Source: Limnohabitans sp. 15K
GTDB taxonomy: Bacteria; Pseudomonadota; Gammaproteobacteria; Burkholderiales; Burkholderiaceae_C
Length of the DNA stretch: 64,000 nucleotides
Assembly (NCBI RefSeq): GCF_002778285.1
Contig: NZ_NESM01000001.1
Span: forward strand, 700,529-764,528
Direction: 5' to 3'
The notes under the pieces are model-generated. The model was not told the origin of the DNA. It did not search any database and worked only from the letters and a program-made list of their open reading frames with translations. Each line of letters starts with the position of its first letter. Positions within the stretch are counted from its first letter, which is position 1. A program made the translations under genes and the position numbers. Below are positions 45,427-54,080 of this stretch, in pieces.

Positions 45427-47481
45427 TCAGCCCTGTTTGGCCATCTCATGCGCCGCGCGGTATCCCCCCACGCCCTTCACATAAGCCAACAACTCCCCAA
45501 AAAACGGATGCCTGCACAGCGTGGACGAATCGCCCACCAGCAGCAGTTTGCGCCGTGCGCGGGTCATGCCCACGTTCATGCGGCGGATGTCAGACAGGAA
45601 GCCGATCTCGCCTTGGGGGTTGCTGCGCGTCAAGGTGATGGCAATGATGTCGCGCTCTTGGCCCTGAAACGAATCGACGGTGCCCACGCTGAGTCTGCGT
45701 TGCAGCAGCAAGTCGTTCAGCACAGCGCTGTCTTCGATGGCGTCTTTCAAATAATTGATTTGGGCGCGGTACGGCGCAATCACGCCAATGGTGAGCGGGC
45801 GCTGATCTGGGTCGGTGGGTTCGCCGAGCGCCAGCAGCTGCGCCAGGCGCTCCAACAGCAAGTGGGCTTCTTCGGGGTTTGCGGTTGAACGGCTTTCGGG
45901 AATGGCCAGTTCTTGATAACCGCAGCCCGCCGTGTCGATGAATTCCACTGGCAGGTCGGGTGCAAAGCGTGGGTCATTAAAGCGCGGGTCATAAGCGGCT
46001 AGGTCAGCGTCGCGCACGCTGGGGTGCGCCACCAGTTGGCCGCCATAAAACTTCTCGGAGCTGAAGCCCATGATGTGCGCGTGCATGCGGTATTGCACCT
46101 TCAGCATGCGTGCCGTGTTAGGTTGGCGCTGGATGCACTTTTCAAACAGGGTTTCGCGCAGGCCTTCGCGGGCGGCTTTTTCGCTTTTCACGGTGGGCGG
46201 CAGCTGGTGGTGGTCGCCCGCCAACACCAGGCGCTGGCCCTTGGCAATGGGAATCCAGCAACCCGGCTCCAGGGCCTGAGCGGCTTCGTCGATGAAGACG
46301 GTCTCAAAGCCCAGGTGGCGAATATTGCGGTTGCTGGCACCCACCAGCGTGCAGGTGATGACCTGCACCGATTCGAGCACGTCCTCGGTCATGAAGCGCT
46401 CTAAATCTTCGGCGGCTTGGCGCAGCGTGCGGGCTTCATCTTTGAGCCATTGGCGGCGCTGTCGCTCTTCAAAACCAAAGTTGCGCACGCGTTCGCTGGC
46501 CGTCTCGCGGTGCTGTTCAGCGGTTTGGCGCATGGCGTGCATCTTGGCGTAGCTGGCGTGGGCCATCACCCCGGCATCCAGCGTGTGCTTTAGCAGCAGC
46601 TCCGACACGCGGCTGGGGTTGCCCAGGCGGATCACATTCACACCGCACTCGGCCAGCTTTTCGGTCAGCAGGTCCACGGCGGTATTCGAGGGGGCGCACA
46701 CCAGCACGCGCCGTTCGCGCCGGATGGTTTCCAAAATGGCTTGCACCAGCGTGGTGGTTTTGCCCGTGCCGGGCGGGCCGTGGATGATGGCCACGTCTTG
46801 CGCCGTGACCACATGGCGCACAGCGGCCAGTTGCGAGTCGTTGAGCGCACTGGGGTAAAACAGGTCGTCGGCTTGGGGCTCGCGAAAGCGGGCTGCCTGA
46901 GCGCCCAGCAACACGTCGCGCAGTTCGGCCAAGCGGTTGCCGTTTGCGGCCATGACCGCGCTCAGGGCCTGGTTCATCTCGCGGTAGCTCACCTCGTCAA
47001 AGGTCAGGTCAATGCCCAGCGTGCTGCCGTTTGGGGTGCTTCCGTTTAGATTGCTGCCGTCCCGCACCCAGTCGGGCAGCGCTTCTTTGGTGGTGGCCAG
47101 CAACAGCTTGTTGCGCCGCACGCGGGTCACCACGCCACTGACCACAGGCCGGTCAGGCCCCGAATAGCCGGGCGCACTGCTGAACAGCGCGGCAGCCGCC
47201 CCCACCTGAAACAAATGCAGGTCTTGCCGATGCGCCGGGCGCTCCAGCTCCAGCACCACCTTGCCGCCAAACCCGATGTCTTCTTGGGTGATGGTGACGG
47301 GGTACCAAGTCAGGCCACGCCGACGGCGCTCTTTGATGCTGGCACTGGCGTTTTTGAGCTTGAACTGCGCCTGGTCTTCCTGTTGCTCAAGGTGCATGAG
47401 GGCACGCACATGGCGCAACTCGTGTTCAACAGAAAGATGTGCGGTGGGGGTGGGGTCTTGGTCGGCCAAAAGGGAACGCAA
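45427..47481 (-). CDS. Superfamily 1 DNA/RNA helicase (Upf1/IGHMBP2-like)
   Basis: About 684 residues. Walker A GPPGTGKT lies at 235-242, Walker B reads FIDEAAQALEPG, the QYRMH motif is VQYRMHAHI, and the C-terminal motifs GTVDSFQGQERD and GMTRARRKL are intact. This is the SF1B Upf1-like architecture with an N-terminal beta-barrel-like segment. The start is a TTG at 47481 and no ATG is available upstream before a stop. A short NGST repeat occurs near residues 146-154. The 3' end is duplicated at 44363-44678. Confidence 0.88.
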   Translation of the reverse strand: MRSLLADQDPTPTAHLSVEHELRHVRALMHLEQQEDQAQFKLKNASASIKERRRRGLTWYPVTITQEDIGFGGKVVLELERPAHRQDLHLFQVGAAAALFSSAPGYSGPDRPVVSGVVTRVRRNKLLLATTKEALPDWVRDGSNLNGSTPNGSTLGIDLTFDEVSYREMNQALSAVMAANGNRLAELRDVLLGAQAARFREPQADDLFYPSALNDSQLAAVRHVVTAQDVAIIHGPPGTGKTTTLVQAILETIRRERRVLVCAPSNTAVDLLTEKLAECGVNVIRLGNPSRVSELLLKHTLDAGVMAHASYAKMHAMRQTAEQHRETASERVRNFGFEERQRRQWLKDEARTLRQAAEDLERFMTEDVLESVQVITCTLVGASNRNIRHLGFETVFIDEAAQALEPGCWIPIAKGQRLVLAGDHHQLPPTVKSEKAAREGLRETLFEKCIQRQPNTARMLKVQYRMHAHIMGFSSEKFYGGQLVAHPSVRDADLAAYDPRFNDPRFAPDLPVEFIDTAGCGYQELAIPESRSTANPEEAHLLLERLAQLLALGEPTDPDQRPLTIGVIAPYRAQINYLKDAIEDSAVLNDLLLQRRLSVGTVDSFQGQERDIIAITLTRSNPQGEIGFLSDIRRMNVGMTRARRKLLLVGDSSTLCRHPFFGELLAYVKGVGGYRAAHEMAKQG

Positions 47482-47526
47482 AGGGGAAAAAGGGGTGGAC
47501 GCGACTCTAACCCAATGGGATGGGCT

Positions 47527-48015
47527 TTAACGCTGCACCTTGTGCGTGACGAATTTCACGAGGCCTTCGCTGGCTTCTTCGATCAAATCAAGCACATGCT
47601 CAAAGCCCTGGTCTCCACCGTAGTATGGGTCGGGGATGACCGGGGCCTGCGTGGTGAGCAAAAACTCCGCCAAGCCCCGGATCTTGTGTTGGTGCTGCGC
47701 GGGGCATCTTTCTTCCAAGAGGGCGCGGTTGTCCCAATCCATGGTCAAGAGCAAATCAAAGGTTTCAAAGTCACTGTCCACCACTGGCCTGGCCCTTAAG
47801 TGCGCCAGCTCGTAGCCTCTTTTGAGCGCATGCTTTTGGCTGCGTTCATCGGGCGGCGCATCGGGGTGAAAGTTGTGTGTGCCTGCCGAGTCCACTTGGA
47901 CTTTGTGCAAGAGGTTTTGCTCAGCCAGCCGTTTGAAGAAAACAGCCTCGGCTGTGGGGCTTCGGCAGATGTTGCCCATGCAGACAAACAGGATTTTGTA
48001 AGCGGTTTCGTTCAT
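47527..48015 (-). CDS. Low-molecular-weight protein-tyrosine phosphatase
   Basis: 162 residues from the ATG at 48013-48015 (a TTG twelve codons upstream is possible). The P-loop VCMGNICRSP contains the nucleophilic Cys and Arg, and the general acid lies in PDPYYGG. Such enzymes dephosphorylate tyrosine-phosphorylated proteins, often in exopolysaccharide control. It ends 45 bases before the helicase start and may share its transcript. Confidence 0.92.
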   Translation of the reverse strand: MNETAYKILFVCMGNICRSPTAEAVFFKRLAEQNLLHKVQVDSAGTHNFHPDAPPDERSQKHALKRGYELAHLRARPVVDSDFETFDLLLTMDWDNRALLEERCPAQHQHKIRGLAEFLLTTQAPVIPDPYYGGDQGFEHVLDLIEEASEGLVKFVTHKVQR

Positions 48016-48179
48016 GTCGTGCGGGTGCGGGAGGTGGGTTTGTAGGGTCAAAAAACCTGCCCAAAGCTTATGGCAAGCAGCCAGGTGGATGGCACAGGCT
48101 TGGGGCTATCCCCCCAATGAGGTCTGGGGAATAGACGCTGGCCATTCAGGCTGCGCAAAATCCAGCGTTGATACGATTT

Positions 48180-48239
48180 CAGGGCTTATTCATATCAATT
48201 GATGATATGAATAGAAGAAAAATCAGATCATCAGCCCTG
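48180..48239. repeat. Nested inverted repeats at the end of the PACE gene
   Basis: An inner perfect repeat TATTCATATCA / TGATATGAATA (48187-48213, five-base spacer) lies inside an outer CAGGGCT / AGCCCTG pair (48180-48186 and 48233-48239). The outer arm overlaps the PACE stop codon. It could act as a terminator-like structure or a protein-binding site. Confidence 0.5.
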
Positions 48240-48671
48240 TTTGACATCGCCCTCTTGGGCAGAGGCAGGCAACCCGAAGACCCGGTCGAAGCACCAGGTG
48301 AACGCTATGGCATAGAAGAAAAAGAACGCCAGCAGGCTCAAATTAGCCACCAAGGCAGCGGTGAGCGAAATGTCCAGCCACAGCGACATGACGGGCAAAA
48401 GAATGACGACCAAGCCGCCTTCAAAACCAGCCCCTTGGGCCAGCCGCCGGGCAAAGGAGCGGCCACGGACGGATTGGCGCGACTCCCAGCGCTCAAAGAG
48501 CCAGTTAAAGACGTAGTTCCACGTCAGCGCAATGCTCGACAACACGACCGCCAATCCCAAGGTGGAAGCGGGCGACTTGTCAAAAGCCACACTCAACACG
48601 GGCCCAACCACGGCGATGGCCATGGCCTCGTACAAAAGGGCCTGAAGAACGCGGCGGGTGGTGGGGGTCAT
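48231..48671 (-). CDS. PACE-family multidrug/chlorhexidine efflux transporter
   Basis: 146 residues with four membrane segments in two repeats (LLYEAMAIAVVGPVLS, AVVLSSIALTWNYVFNWLFE, GGLVVILLPVMSLWL, LLAFFFFYAIAFTWCFD). The WNYVFNWLFERWE and TWCFDRVF motifs are characteristic of the bacterial transmembrane pair domain of PACE proteins. I chose the ATG at 48669-48671, since the longer frame adds an arginine-rich unrelated leader. It probably exports biocides or polyamines across the inner membrane. Confidence 0.88.
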   Translation of the reverse strand: MTPTTRRVLQALLYEAMAIAVVGPVLSVAFDKSPASTLGLAVVLSSIALTWNYVFNWLFERWESRQSVRGRSFARRLAQGAGFEGGLVVILLPVMSLWLDISLTAALVANLSLLAFFFFYAIAFTWCFDRVFGLPASAQEGDVKQG

Positions 48672-48694
48672 GTTGGGGAATGCGGTGAATGCGT

Positions 48695-49546
48695 TCACTG
48701 CCGCGCCGTGCGCACGTTGGGTGGCAACTTGCCCGGGGCGCTGGTGCGCCAGGGGTTGATGTCCAGCCCGCCGCGGCGGGTGTAACGGGCGTACACCGTC
48801 AATTGGGTGGGTTTGCAGCGCGTCCAGATGTCCATGAAGATGCGCTCGACGCATTGCTCATGGAACTCGTTGTGGTTGCGATAGCTCACGATGTATTGCA
48901 GCAGACCCGCTTGCTCGATCTGTGGGCCGCTGTAGGTGATTTGCACGCTGCCCCAGTCGGGCTGGCCCGTCACAAGGCAATTGCTTTTGAGCAAGTGGCT
49001 GACCAGGGTTTCGGTCACAGGCAGCTCTTCGGCGTTGGCGTTCAGCAGATCCGGTGCAGGCTCGTACCGCGTGCACTCAATGTCCATGCGGTCCAGGTTC
49101 AGGCCGTCGAGTTCGTGCACGGGTTCGGTGTCAAATTGCTCTTGCAGCAGCAGCTTCACGCCCACGCTGGCCTGCACCGCGCCGCCCTGCCAGATGGCGG
49201 CGCTGATATCGCGGCGGATCATGTCGCGCACCGCGTCGGCACTTTCCAGGCGGGTGTTGTTGAAGCTGTTCAGGTACAGCTTGAAGGACTTGCTCTCCAC
49301 GATGTGCGTGCTCTCGGCGGGCACGGTGATGTGCGCCAGCGCCACCTGTGGCTTGCCTTTGGTATTGAGCCAGGACAGCTCAAACGCGGTCCACAAGTCG
49401 GCCCCAAAAAACACGGGCTGGCCGGTGACGCCGATCTCGGCACGTTTGGTGGCACGCGGAATGGGGAACAGCAAACCCGCGTCGTACTGGTCCACATAGG
49501 CGCTGGATTTGCCCAGCTGGGATTGTTCAGGGGAGTTCATGCTCAT
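48695..49546 (-). CDS. queF: NADPH-dependent 7-cyano-7-deazaguanine reductase
   Basis: 283 residues, the long E. coli-type QueF. The active site shows [15 protein letters not shown], the [14 protein letters not shown] segment with the catalytic Cys, and the [12 protein letters not shown]is/Glu region. It reduces preQ0 to preQ1 in queuosine synthesis. The ATG overlaps the yaaA stop by four bases. No other queuosine genes are near. Confidence 0.95.
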   Translation of the reverse strand: MSMNSPEQSQLGKSSAYVDQYDAGLLFPIPRATKRAEIGVTGQPVFFGADLWTAFELSWLNTKGKPQVALAHITVPAESTHIVESKSFKLYLNSFNNTRLESADAVRDMIRRDISAAIWQGGAVQASVGVKLLLQEQFDTEPVHELDGLNLDRMDIECTRYEPAPDLLNANAEELPVTETLVSHLLKSNCLVTGQPDWGSVQITYSGPQIEQAGLLQYIVSYRNHNEFHEQCVERIFMDIWTRCKPTQLTVYARYTRRGGLDINPWRTSAPGKLPPNVRTARQ

Positions 49547-50319
49547 GCTTGCACCTTGCGACGGAACACCAAACGGTCAGGCTCGGACACTTGCGGGTCG
49601 TAGGCGTAGCCTTCCAAGGCAAAACCCAGCAGACCTTCAGGGTGGGTGATTTTGTTTTGGATGGCAAACCGCGCCATCAAGCCCCGCGCCCGCTTGGCGT
49701 TGAAGCTGATGATTTTGTATTTGCCGCCCTTGAAGTCTTCAAACACACATTCGATCACCCGAGCCTTGAGGGTTTTGCGGTCGACCGATTTGAAGTATTC
49801 CTGCGAGGCCAGGTTCACGATGACCGGGGTTTTGTCTTTGGCCAGCTGGGTGTTCAGGTAGTCGGCAATTTGCGGCCCCCAAAACTTGTACAGGTTGTTG
49901 CCCTTGTCGGTCTGCAGCGTGGTGCCCATTTCCAGGCGGTAGGGTTGCATCCAGTCCAGCGGGCGCAACACGCCGTACAGGCCGCTCAAAATGCCCACAT
50001 GGGTTTGCGCCCAGTCCAGGTCTTGCGCGGACAAGGTCTTGGCGTCCAGCCCTTCGTAAACGTCGCCATTAAAAGCCAGCACGGCTTGCTTGGCGTTTTT
50101 GGCGGTGAACTTGGGCGTCCAGGCTTCGTAGCGGGCCACGTTCAGGGCCGAAAGCGCGTCCGACAAGTCCATCAGCTCGGCGATTTGCTGGGGCGACTTT
50201 TGGCGCAACACCTCGATCAGGGCTTGCGATTGCGGCACGAACTGGGGCAGCGTGTGGGGCACGCCCGCTGCGGGGGTTTCGTAATCCAGAGATTTAGCGG
50301 GTGACAATAAGAACAACAT
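49543..50319 (-). CDS. yaaA: Peroxide stress protein YaaA
   Basis: 258 residues beginning [14 protein letters not shown], the signature start of the YaaA/DUF328 family, with [23 protein letters not shown] and FNAKRARG further on. In E. coli it lowers free iron during peroxide stress. The start codon shares bases with the start codon of the divergent truC gene. The open frame also has an ATG three codons upstream. Confidence 0.93.
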   Translation of the reverse strand: MLFLLSPAKSLDYETPAAGVPHTLPQFVPQSQALIEVLRQKSPQQIAELMDLSDALSALNVARYEAWTPKFTAKNAKQAVLAFNGDVYEGLDAKTLSAQDLDWAQTHVGILSGLYGVLRPLDWMQPYRLEMGTTLQTDKGNNLYKFWGPQIADYLNTQLAKDKTPVIVNLASQEYFKSVDRKTLKARVIECVFEDFKGGKYKIISFNAKRARGLMARFAIQNKITHPEGLLGFALEGYAYDPQVSEPDRLVFRRKVQA

Positions 50320-51028
50320 GCTCGACATCCTTTACCTGGACGATTATCTCGCCATCGTCAACAAGCCCGCCGGCTGGTTGGTGCATCGCACCCCGTTGGA
50401 CAGGGGTGAAACCCGCTTTGTGCTGCAAGCACTGCGTGACCAAATAGGGCAGCACGTCTGGCCCGTGCACCGCTTGGACAAAGGCACCAGCGGCGTGCTG
50501 CTGTTTGCGCTGAGCGCCGAGGTGGCGCGCACGCTGGGCCAGGCCTTTGAAAGCGGCGATGGTCTGCAAAAAACTTACCGCGCTGTGGTGCGGGGCTGGC
50601 CCGCCGATGAGGGCTTGATCGACCACCCCTTAAAGCGCATGCCCGACGACATGCGCACCGAGCGCACCGAAATCCAGCCCGCCCAAAGCCGTTTTGCCAC
50701 CCTGCGCCACTTTGAGCTACCGCTGCCCCAGCAGGGCTTTGCCAGCACCCGATGTGCCGAAGTGGCGCTGGAACCGCTGACGGGCCGCCGCCACCAACTG
50801 CGCCGACACATGAAACACATCGCCCACCCCATCATCGGCGACGCCACGCACGGCAAGGGGCCGCTCAACCGGGCCGTAGCAGATTTGATCGGGCTGCAGC
50901 GGCTGTGGTTGCATGCGGAAAGTCTGGAAATGCCTCACCCGGTCACTGGGCAGCTGTTGCGTTTGGTTGCGCCACTGCCTGACGAGTGGGGGCTTTGGGA
51001 TGCTTTTGCCATACGGGCATCCGGCTGA
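50318..51028 (+). CDS. truC: tRNA pseudouridine synthase TruC
   Basis: 236 residues without an S4 domain. The N-terminus [20 protein letters not shown] and the catalytic HRLDKGTSG motif with its Asp, plus [13 protein letters not shown], match TruC, which modifies U65 of tRNAs. The ATG overlaps the minus-strand yaaA ATG in the palindrome CATG, so each promoter must lie within the other gene. Confidence 0.9.
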   Translation: MLDILYLDDYLAIVNKPAGWLVHRTPLDRGETRFVLQALRDQIGQHVWPVHRLDKGTSGVLLFALSAEVARTLGQAFESGDGLQKTYRAVVRGWPADEGLIDHPLKRMPDDMRTERTEIQPAQSRFATLRHFELPLPQQGFASTRCAEVALEPLTGRRHQLRRHMKHIAHPIIGDATHGKGPLNRAVADLIGLQRLWLHAESLEMPHPVTGQLLRLVAPLPDEWGLWDAFAIRASG

Positions 51029-51040
51029 ATTCAGAAAACC

Positions 51041-51160
51041 TTCGCGACGAGGGCGTCGCTCCTACATGGGTACTGCGCCCCATTTTTGTGGGAGCCCCGC
51101 CCTCGGGGCGATAGGTGGCGGTGCACAAGGCTTTTCGCGACGGGGGCGTCGCTCCCACAA
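51041..51160. repeat. Cluster of three REP-like palindromes
   Basis: Units lie at 51041-51067 (CGCGACGAGGGCGTCGCTCC), 51088-51113 (GTGGGAGCCCCGCCCTCGGG) and 51133-51160 (CGCGACGGGGGCGTCGCTCC). The middle unit is inverted relative to the outer ones and matches the inverse of the right unit at 39360-39389. The space between truC and the OYE gene (51029-51284) otherwise holds no gene. Confidence 0.8.
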
Positions 51161-51284
51161 GGGTAAATCCCCACAGCAGGGGCGGTTGTCTCCCAACGGA
51201 TAACGTTCAGCCCGGTTTTCCATAAGATGCCGAACTCGGACGCCATCGTGCGCCAAGCTTTTACAAACCGTGACGACCCATTTC

Positions 51285-52406
51285 ATGAGCCTGCTTTTTT
51301 CGCCTTTCACCTTCGAAGCCCCAGCTGGCCCCCTGACTTTGCCCAACCGCATCGTGGTCGCGCCCATGTGCCAGTACTCGGCCGACCAGGGCCAAGCCAC
51401 CGACTGGCACCTGACGCACTGGACCAATATGCTCAACAGCGGCGCGGGCCTGTTCACCATCGAGGCCACCGCCGTGTCGGCCGTGGGCCGCATCAGCCCC
51501 GGTTGTTTGGGCCTGTGGGACGACGCCACGCAAGCGGCGCTGGGTGACAAACTGCACCGCGCCCGCCGCCTGGCCCCGCACATGCCTGTGTGCATCCAGA
51601 TCAGCCATGCAGGCCGCAAAGCTTCGAGCGCAGCACCTTGGGACGGCGGCATGTTGATCGCACCCGAAAACGGCGGCTGGCAGACTGTGGCGCCAAGCGC
51701 CCTGCCCCACTTGCCCCAAGAAACCGCGCCCACAGAGTTGAGCTTGGCGGACATCGCACAAATCAAGGCCGACTTCGTCAACACCGCCAAGCGCAGCCAC
51801 GAACTGGGCATCGAGGCGGTGGAACTGCACGCCGCGCACGGCTATTTGTTGCACCAGTTTTTGTCGCCTTTGTCTAACCAGCGAACTGACCAATACGGCG
51901 GCTCGTTTGAAAACCGTATCCGCTTTCCGCTGGAAGTCTTCAAAGCCGTGCGCGAAGCCTTTGGCGGCACGCTGGGCATGCGTATCTCGGGCACCGACTG
52001 GGTGGACGGCGGCTGGACGGTCGAAGAAACCGCAGAACTGTCCGTGCAGCTCAAGCAAGCCGGGGCGCAGTTCGTGCATATCTCCTCGGGCGGTGTCTCG
52101 CCCCTGCAAAAAATTACCTTAGGTCCCGAGTACCAAGTGCACTTGGCCAAAGCGGTCAAAGAGGCATCGGACCTGACCACCATTGCCGTGGGTCTGATCA
52201 CCGAGCCTGCTCAGGCCGAAGCCGTGCTGCAGCGTGGCGACGCCGACTTGGTGGCGCTGGCCCGTAGCTTTTTGTACAAGCCCCGTTGGGGCTGGGAAGC
52301 GGCCGTGACCTTGGGCGGCACGGTCGACTCACAACACCAGTACTGGCGCAGCCTGCCCCGCGAAGCCAAAAACATTTTCAACGACGCCAAGATTGGCATG
52401 CGCTAA
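51285..52406 (+). CDS. NADH:flavin oxidoreductase/old yellow enzyme (NamA/YqjM-like)
   Basis: 373 residues from the ATG at 51285 (a GTG at 51270 is in frame). FMN-binding features: RIVVAPMCQYSA, QISHAGRKAS, VELHAAHGYLLHQFLSP and NQRTDQYGGSFENR, with the R-E-A and ALARSFLYKPRW ends. The thermophilic-like OYE subgroup reduces activated C=C bonds using NAD(P)H. The substrate is unknown. Confidence 0.9.
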   Translation: MSLLFSPFTFEAPAGPLTLPNRIVVAPMCQYSADQGQATDWHLTHWTNMLNSGAGLFTIEATAVSAVGRISPGCLGLWDDATQAALGDKLHRARRLAPHMPVCIQISHAGRKASSAAPWDGGMLIAPENGGWQTVAPSALPHLPQETAPTELSLADIAQIKADFVNTAKRSHELGIEAVELHAAHGYLLHQFLSPLSNQRTDQYGGSFENRIRFPLEVFKAVREAFGGTLGMRISGTDWVDGGWTVEETAELSVQLKQAGAQFVHISSGGVSPLQKITLGPEYQVHLAKAVKEASDLTTIAVGLITEPAQAEAVLQRGDADLVALARSFLYKPRWGWEAAVTLGGTVDSQHQYWRSLPREAKNIFNDAKIGMR

Positions 52407-52434
52407 TTTACACACCCTTTAAAAAGAGACAAAC

Positions 52435-53406
52435 ATGAACACACGTCGCAAAGTTTCCAAACTGCTCGCATTGGCCGCCCTTTGCGCCCCCCTGGCCTTG
52501 ATGGCGCAAGCCTTCCCCAGCAAGCCCATCACCTTGGTCGTGCCCGTGCCGCCCGGTGGCTTGGTCGACACCTCGGCCCGCTTGATTTCTGAGCCTTTGG
52601 GCCGCTTGATCGGCCAGTCCATCGTGGTGGAAAACAAAGGCGGCGCCAGTGGCAACTTGGCTTACCAACAAGTGGCGCGTGCGCACAAAGACGGTCACAC
52701 GCTGCTGGTGTCTTACTCGGGTTACCACGTCGCCAACCCCATCTTGATGACCAAGCTGCCTTGGGAACTGAAGGACCTGACGCCCGTGGGCCTGATCACC
52801 GTAGCCACCAACGTGGTGGCGGTGCACCCCTCGGTGCCAGCCAACAACATGAAAGAGTTCATTGCTTACGCCAAGCAAAACCCGGGCAAGCTGAACTATG
52901 CATCGCAGGGCAACGGCTCCGTCTCGCACATCGGCACCGAAATCTTCAAACAGCAAACCGGGGTGAACCTGGTGCATGTGCCCTACAAGGGTTCGGGCCA
53001 AGCCATTGCCGATGTGTTGGGCGGGCAAGTGCAAGTCTTCATGACCACACCGCCTTCGGTGATGCAGCACATCCAGGGCGGCAAGCTCAAGGCCCTGGCC
53101 GTCACGGGCAAAAAGCGCCACGCAGGCATGCCCCAAGTACCCACCATGGCCGAAGCCGGTTACCCCAACTTTGACCTCGAATCGTGGGTGGCTTTGTACG
53201 CCCCAGCGGGCACACCACCTGCCGTGGTGACCCAATTGGCCGACGCCGTGAAGCGCAGCCTGGACTTGCCCGAGAGCAAACAACGCGCCGATGCTGCTGG
53301 CATTGAAGTGCGCTTTGTCGCCCCCACCGAAATGACCAAAATTTTGGACCGCGACATCGCCGACTGGACGCAAGCCATCAAGGCCGCCAACATCAAGTTG
53401 GACTGA
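52435..53406 (+). CDS. Bug/TctC-type periplasmic substrate-binding protein
   Basis: 323 residues with a signal peptide (cleavage near LMAQA) and the family start FPSKPITLVVPVPPGGLVDTSAR, VENKGGASGNLAYQQ and LVHVPYKGSGQAIADVLGGQVQ. It binds a carboxylate ligand for an unseen tripartite transporter or signalling partner. It follows the OYE gene by 28 bases with an AAAAGAGA box and ends at a strong terminator, so the two may form a small operon. Confidence 0.9.
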   Translation: MNTRRKVSKLLALAALCAPLALMAQAFPSKPITLVVPVPPGGLVDTSARLISEPLGRLIGQSIVVENKGGASGNLAYQQVARAHKDGHTLLVSYSGYHVANPILMTKLPWELKDLTPVGLITVATNVVAVHPSVPANNMKEFIAYAKQNPGKLNYASQGNGSVSHIGTEIFKQQTGVNLVHVPYKGSGQAIADVLGGQVQVFMTTPPSVMQHIQGGKLKALAVTGKKRHAGMPQVPTMAEAGYPNFDLESWVALYAPAGTPPAVVTQLADAVKRSLDLPESKQRADAAGIEVRFVAPTEMTKILDRDIADWTQAIKAANIKLD

Positions 53407-53418
53407 GCACCAGACATC

Positions 53419-53459
53419 AAAAAGCCGGAGTGGGCCTTGCGGCCTGCTCCGGCTTTTTT
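53419..53459. terminator. Bidirectional terminator between Bug and DUF3501 genes
   Basis: AAAAAGCCGGAG and CTCCGGCTTTTTT pair as a twelve-base stem around an inner GGCC/GGCC hairpin. A-tract and T-tract on both sides allow use from either direction, serving the convergent Bug and DUF3501 genes. Confidence 0.92.
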
Positions 53460-53478
53460 GTGGGCTGAACGCAGTCGT

Positions 53479-54069
53479 TTACTTGAGATCGCCCGCCAAA
53501 CTGGCCAGGGTGTCAGCAGCGATATCGAGGTGAGAGGGGTAGTGGGTATGGTCGCAACCCATCTTGACGCCAGCGCCCGCCTTCACGGCCGCGCACATGA
53601 CGGGGGTGAGTTCAAAGCGCACAAAGTGCACCGCTGAGGTTTTTTCTTCAGTCTCGCGGTCCAGGTCTTCGTCGGCAATGGCGTACACGCGGGCATGGCC
53701 CTCGACTTCGACAAACATGCGGTCTTCCACGCCGATCAGCTTGGCCAGCTCGCGCTTGCGCTCGTTGATGTCGACGTACTCGATCATCATGGTGGCCTTC
53801 CAGTTGCTGCCGTCTGGCACCAGCGGGGCATAGGCCTCGATCTCTTGCAGGATGCCTTCTTCTTCGAAGACTTTTTCGATGCGCAGCATTTCCTGAATTT
53901 GATAGCGGATGGTGGTTTCGCTCTCAAACTGCACGTTGATGTGTTCACCCAACTGTACGCTGCGCAGCTTGCGGTGGGCGATCACCTCGGGCTTGTGGAC
54001 CTTGCGCCACTTGGTGTACGCCTCCAAAGACATCAGGGTCTCGGGCGTGATTTTTCCGGTCAGTTGCAT
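53479..54069 (-). CDS. DUF3501 family protein
   Basis: 196 residues, soluble, with no motif of known catalytic function; the segments YTKWRKVHKPEVIAHRKLR and TIRYQIQEMLRIEKVFE are typical of DUF3501. It is regularly encoded with an HdrD-like Fe-S protein and rubrerythrin in beta-proteobacteria, as here, and a role in redox or oxidative-stress metabolism is inferred from that. The start lies 11 bases after the Fe-S gene stop. Confidence 0.85.
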   Translation of the reverse strand: MQLTGKITPETLMSLEAYTKWRKVHKPEVIAHRKLRSVQLGEHINVQFESETTIRYQIQEMLRIEKVFEEEGILQEIEAYAPLVPDGSNWKATMMIEYVDINERKRELAKLIGVEDRMFVEVEGHARVYAIADEDLDRETEEKTSAVHFVRFELTPVMCAAVKAGAGVKMGCDHTHYPSHLDIAADTLASLAGDLK

Positions 54070-54080
54070 GGCGGTTTTCC

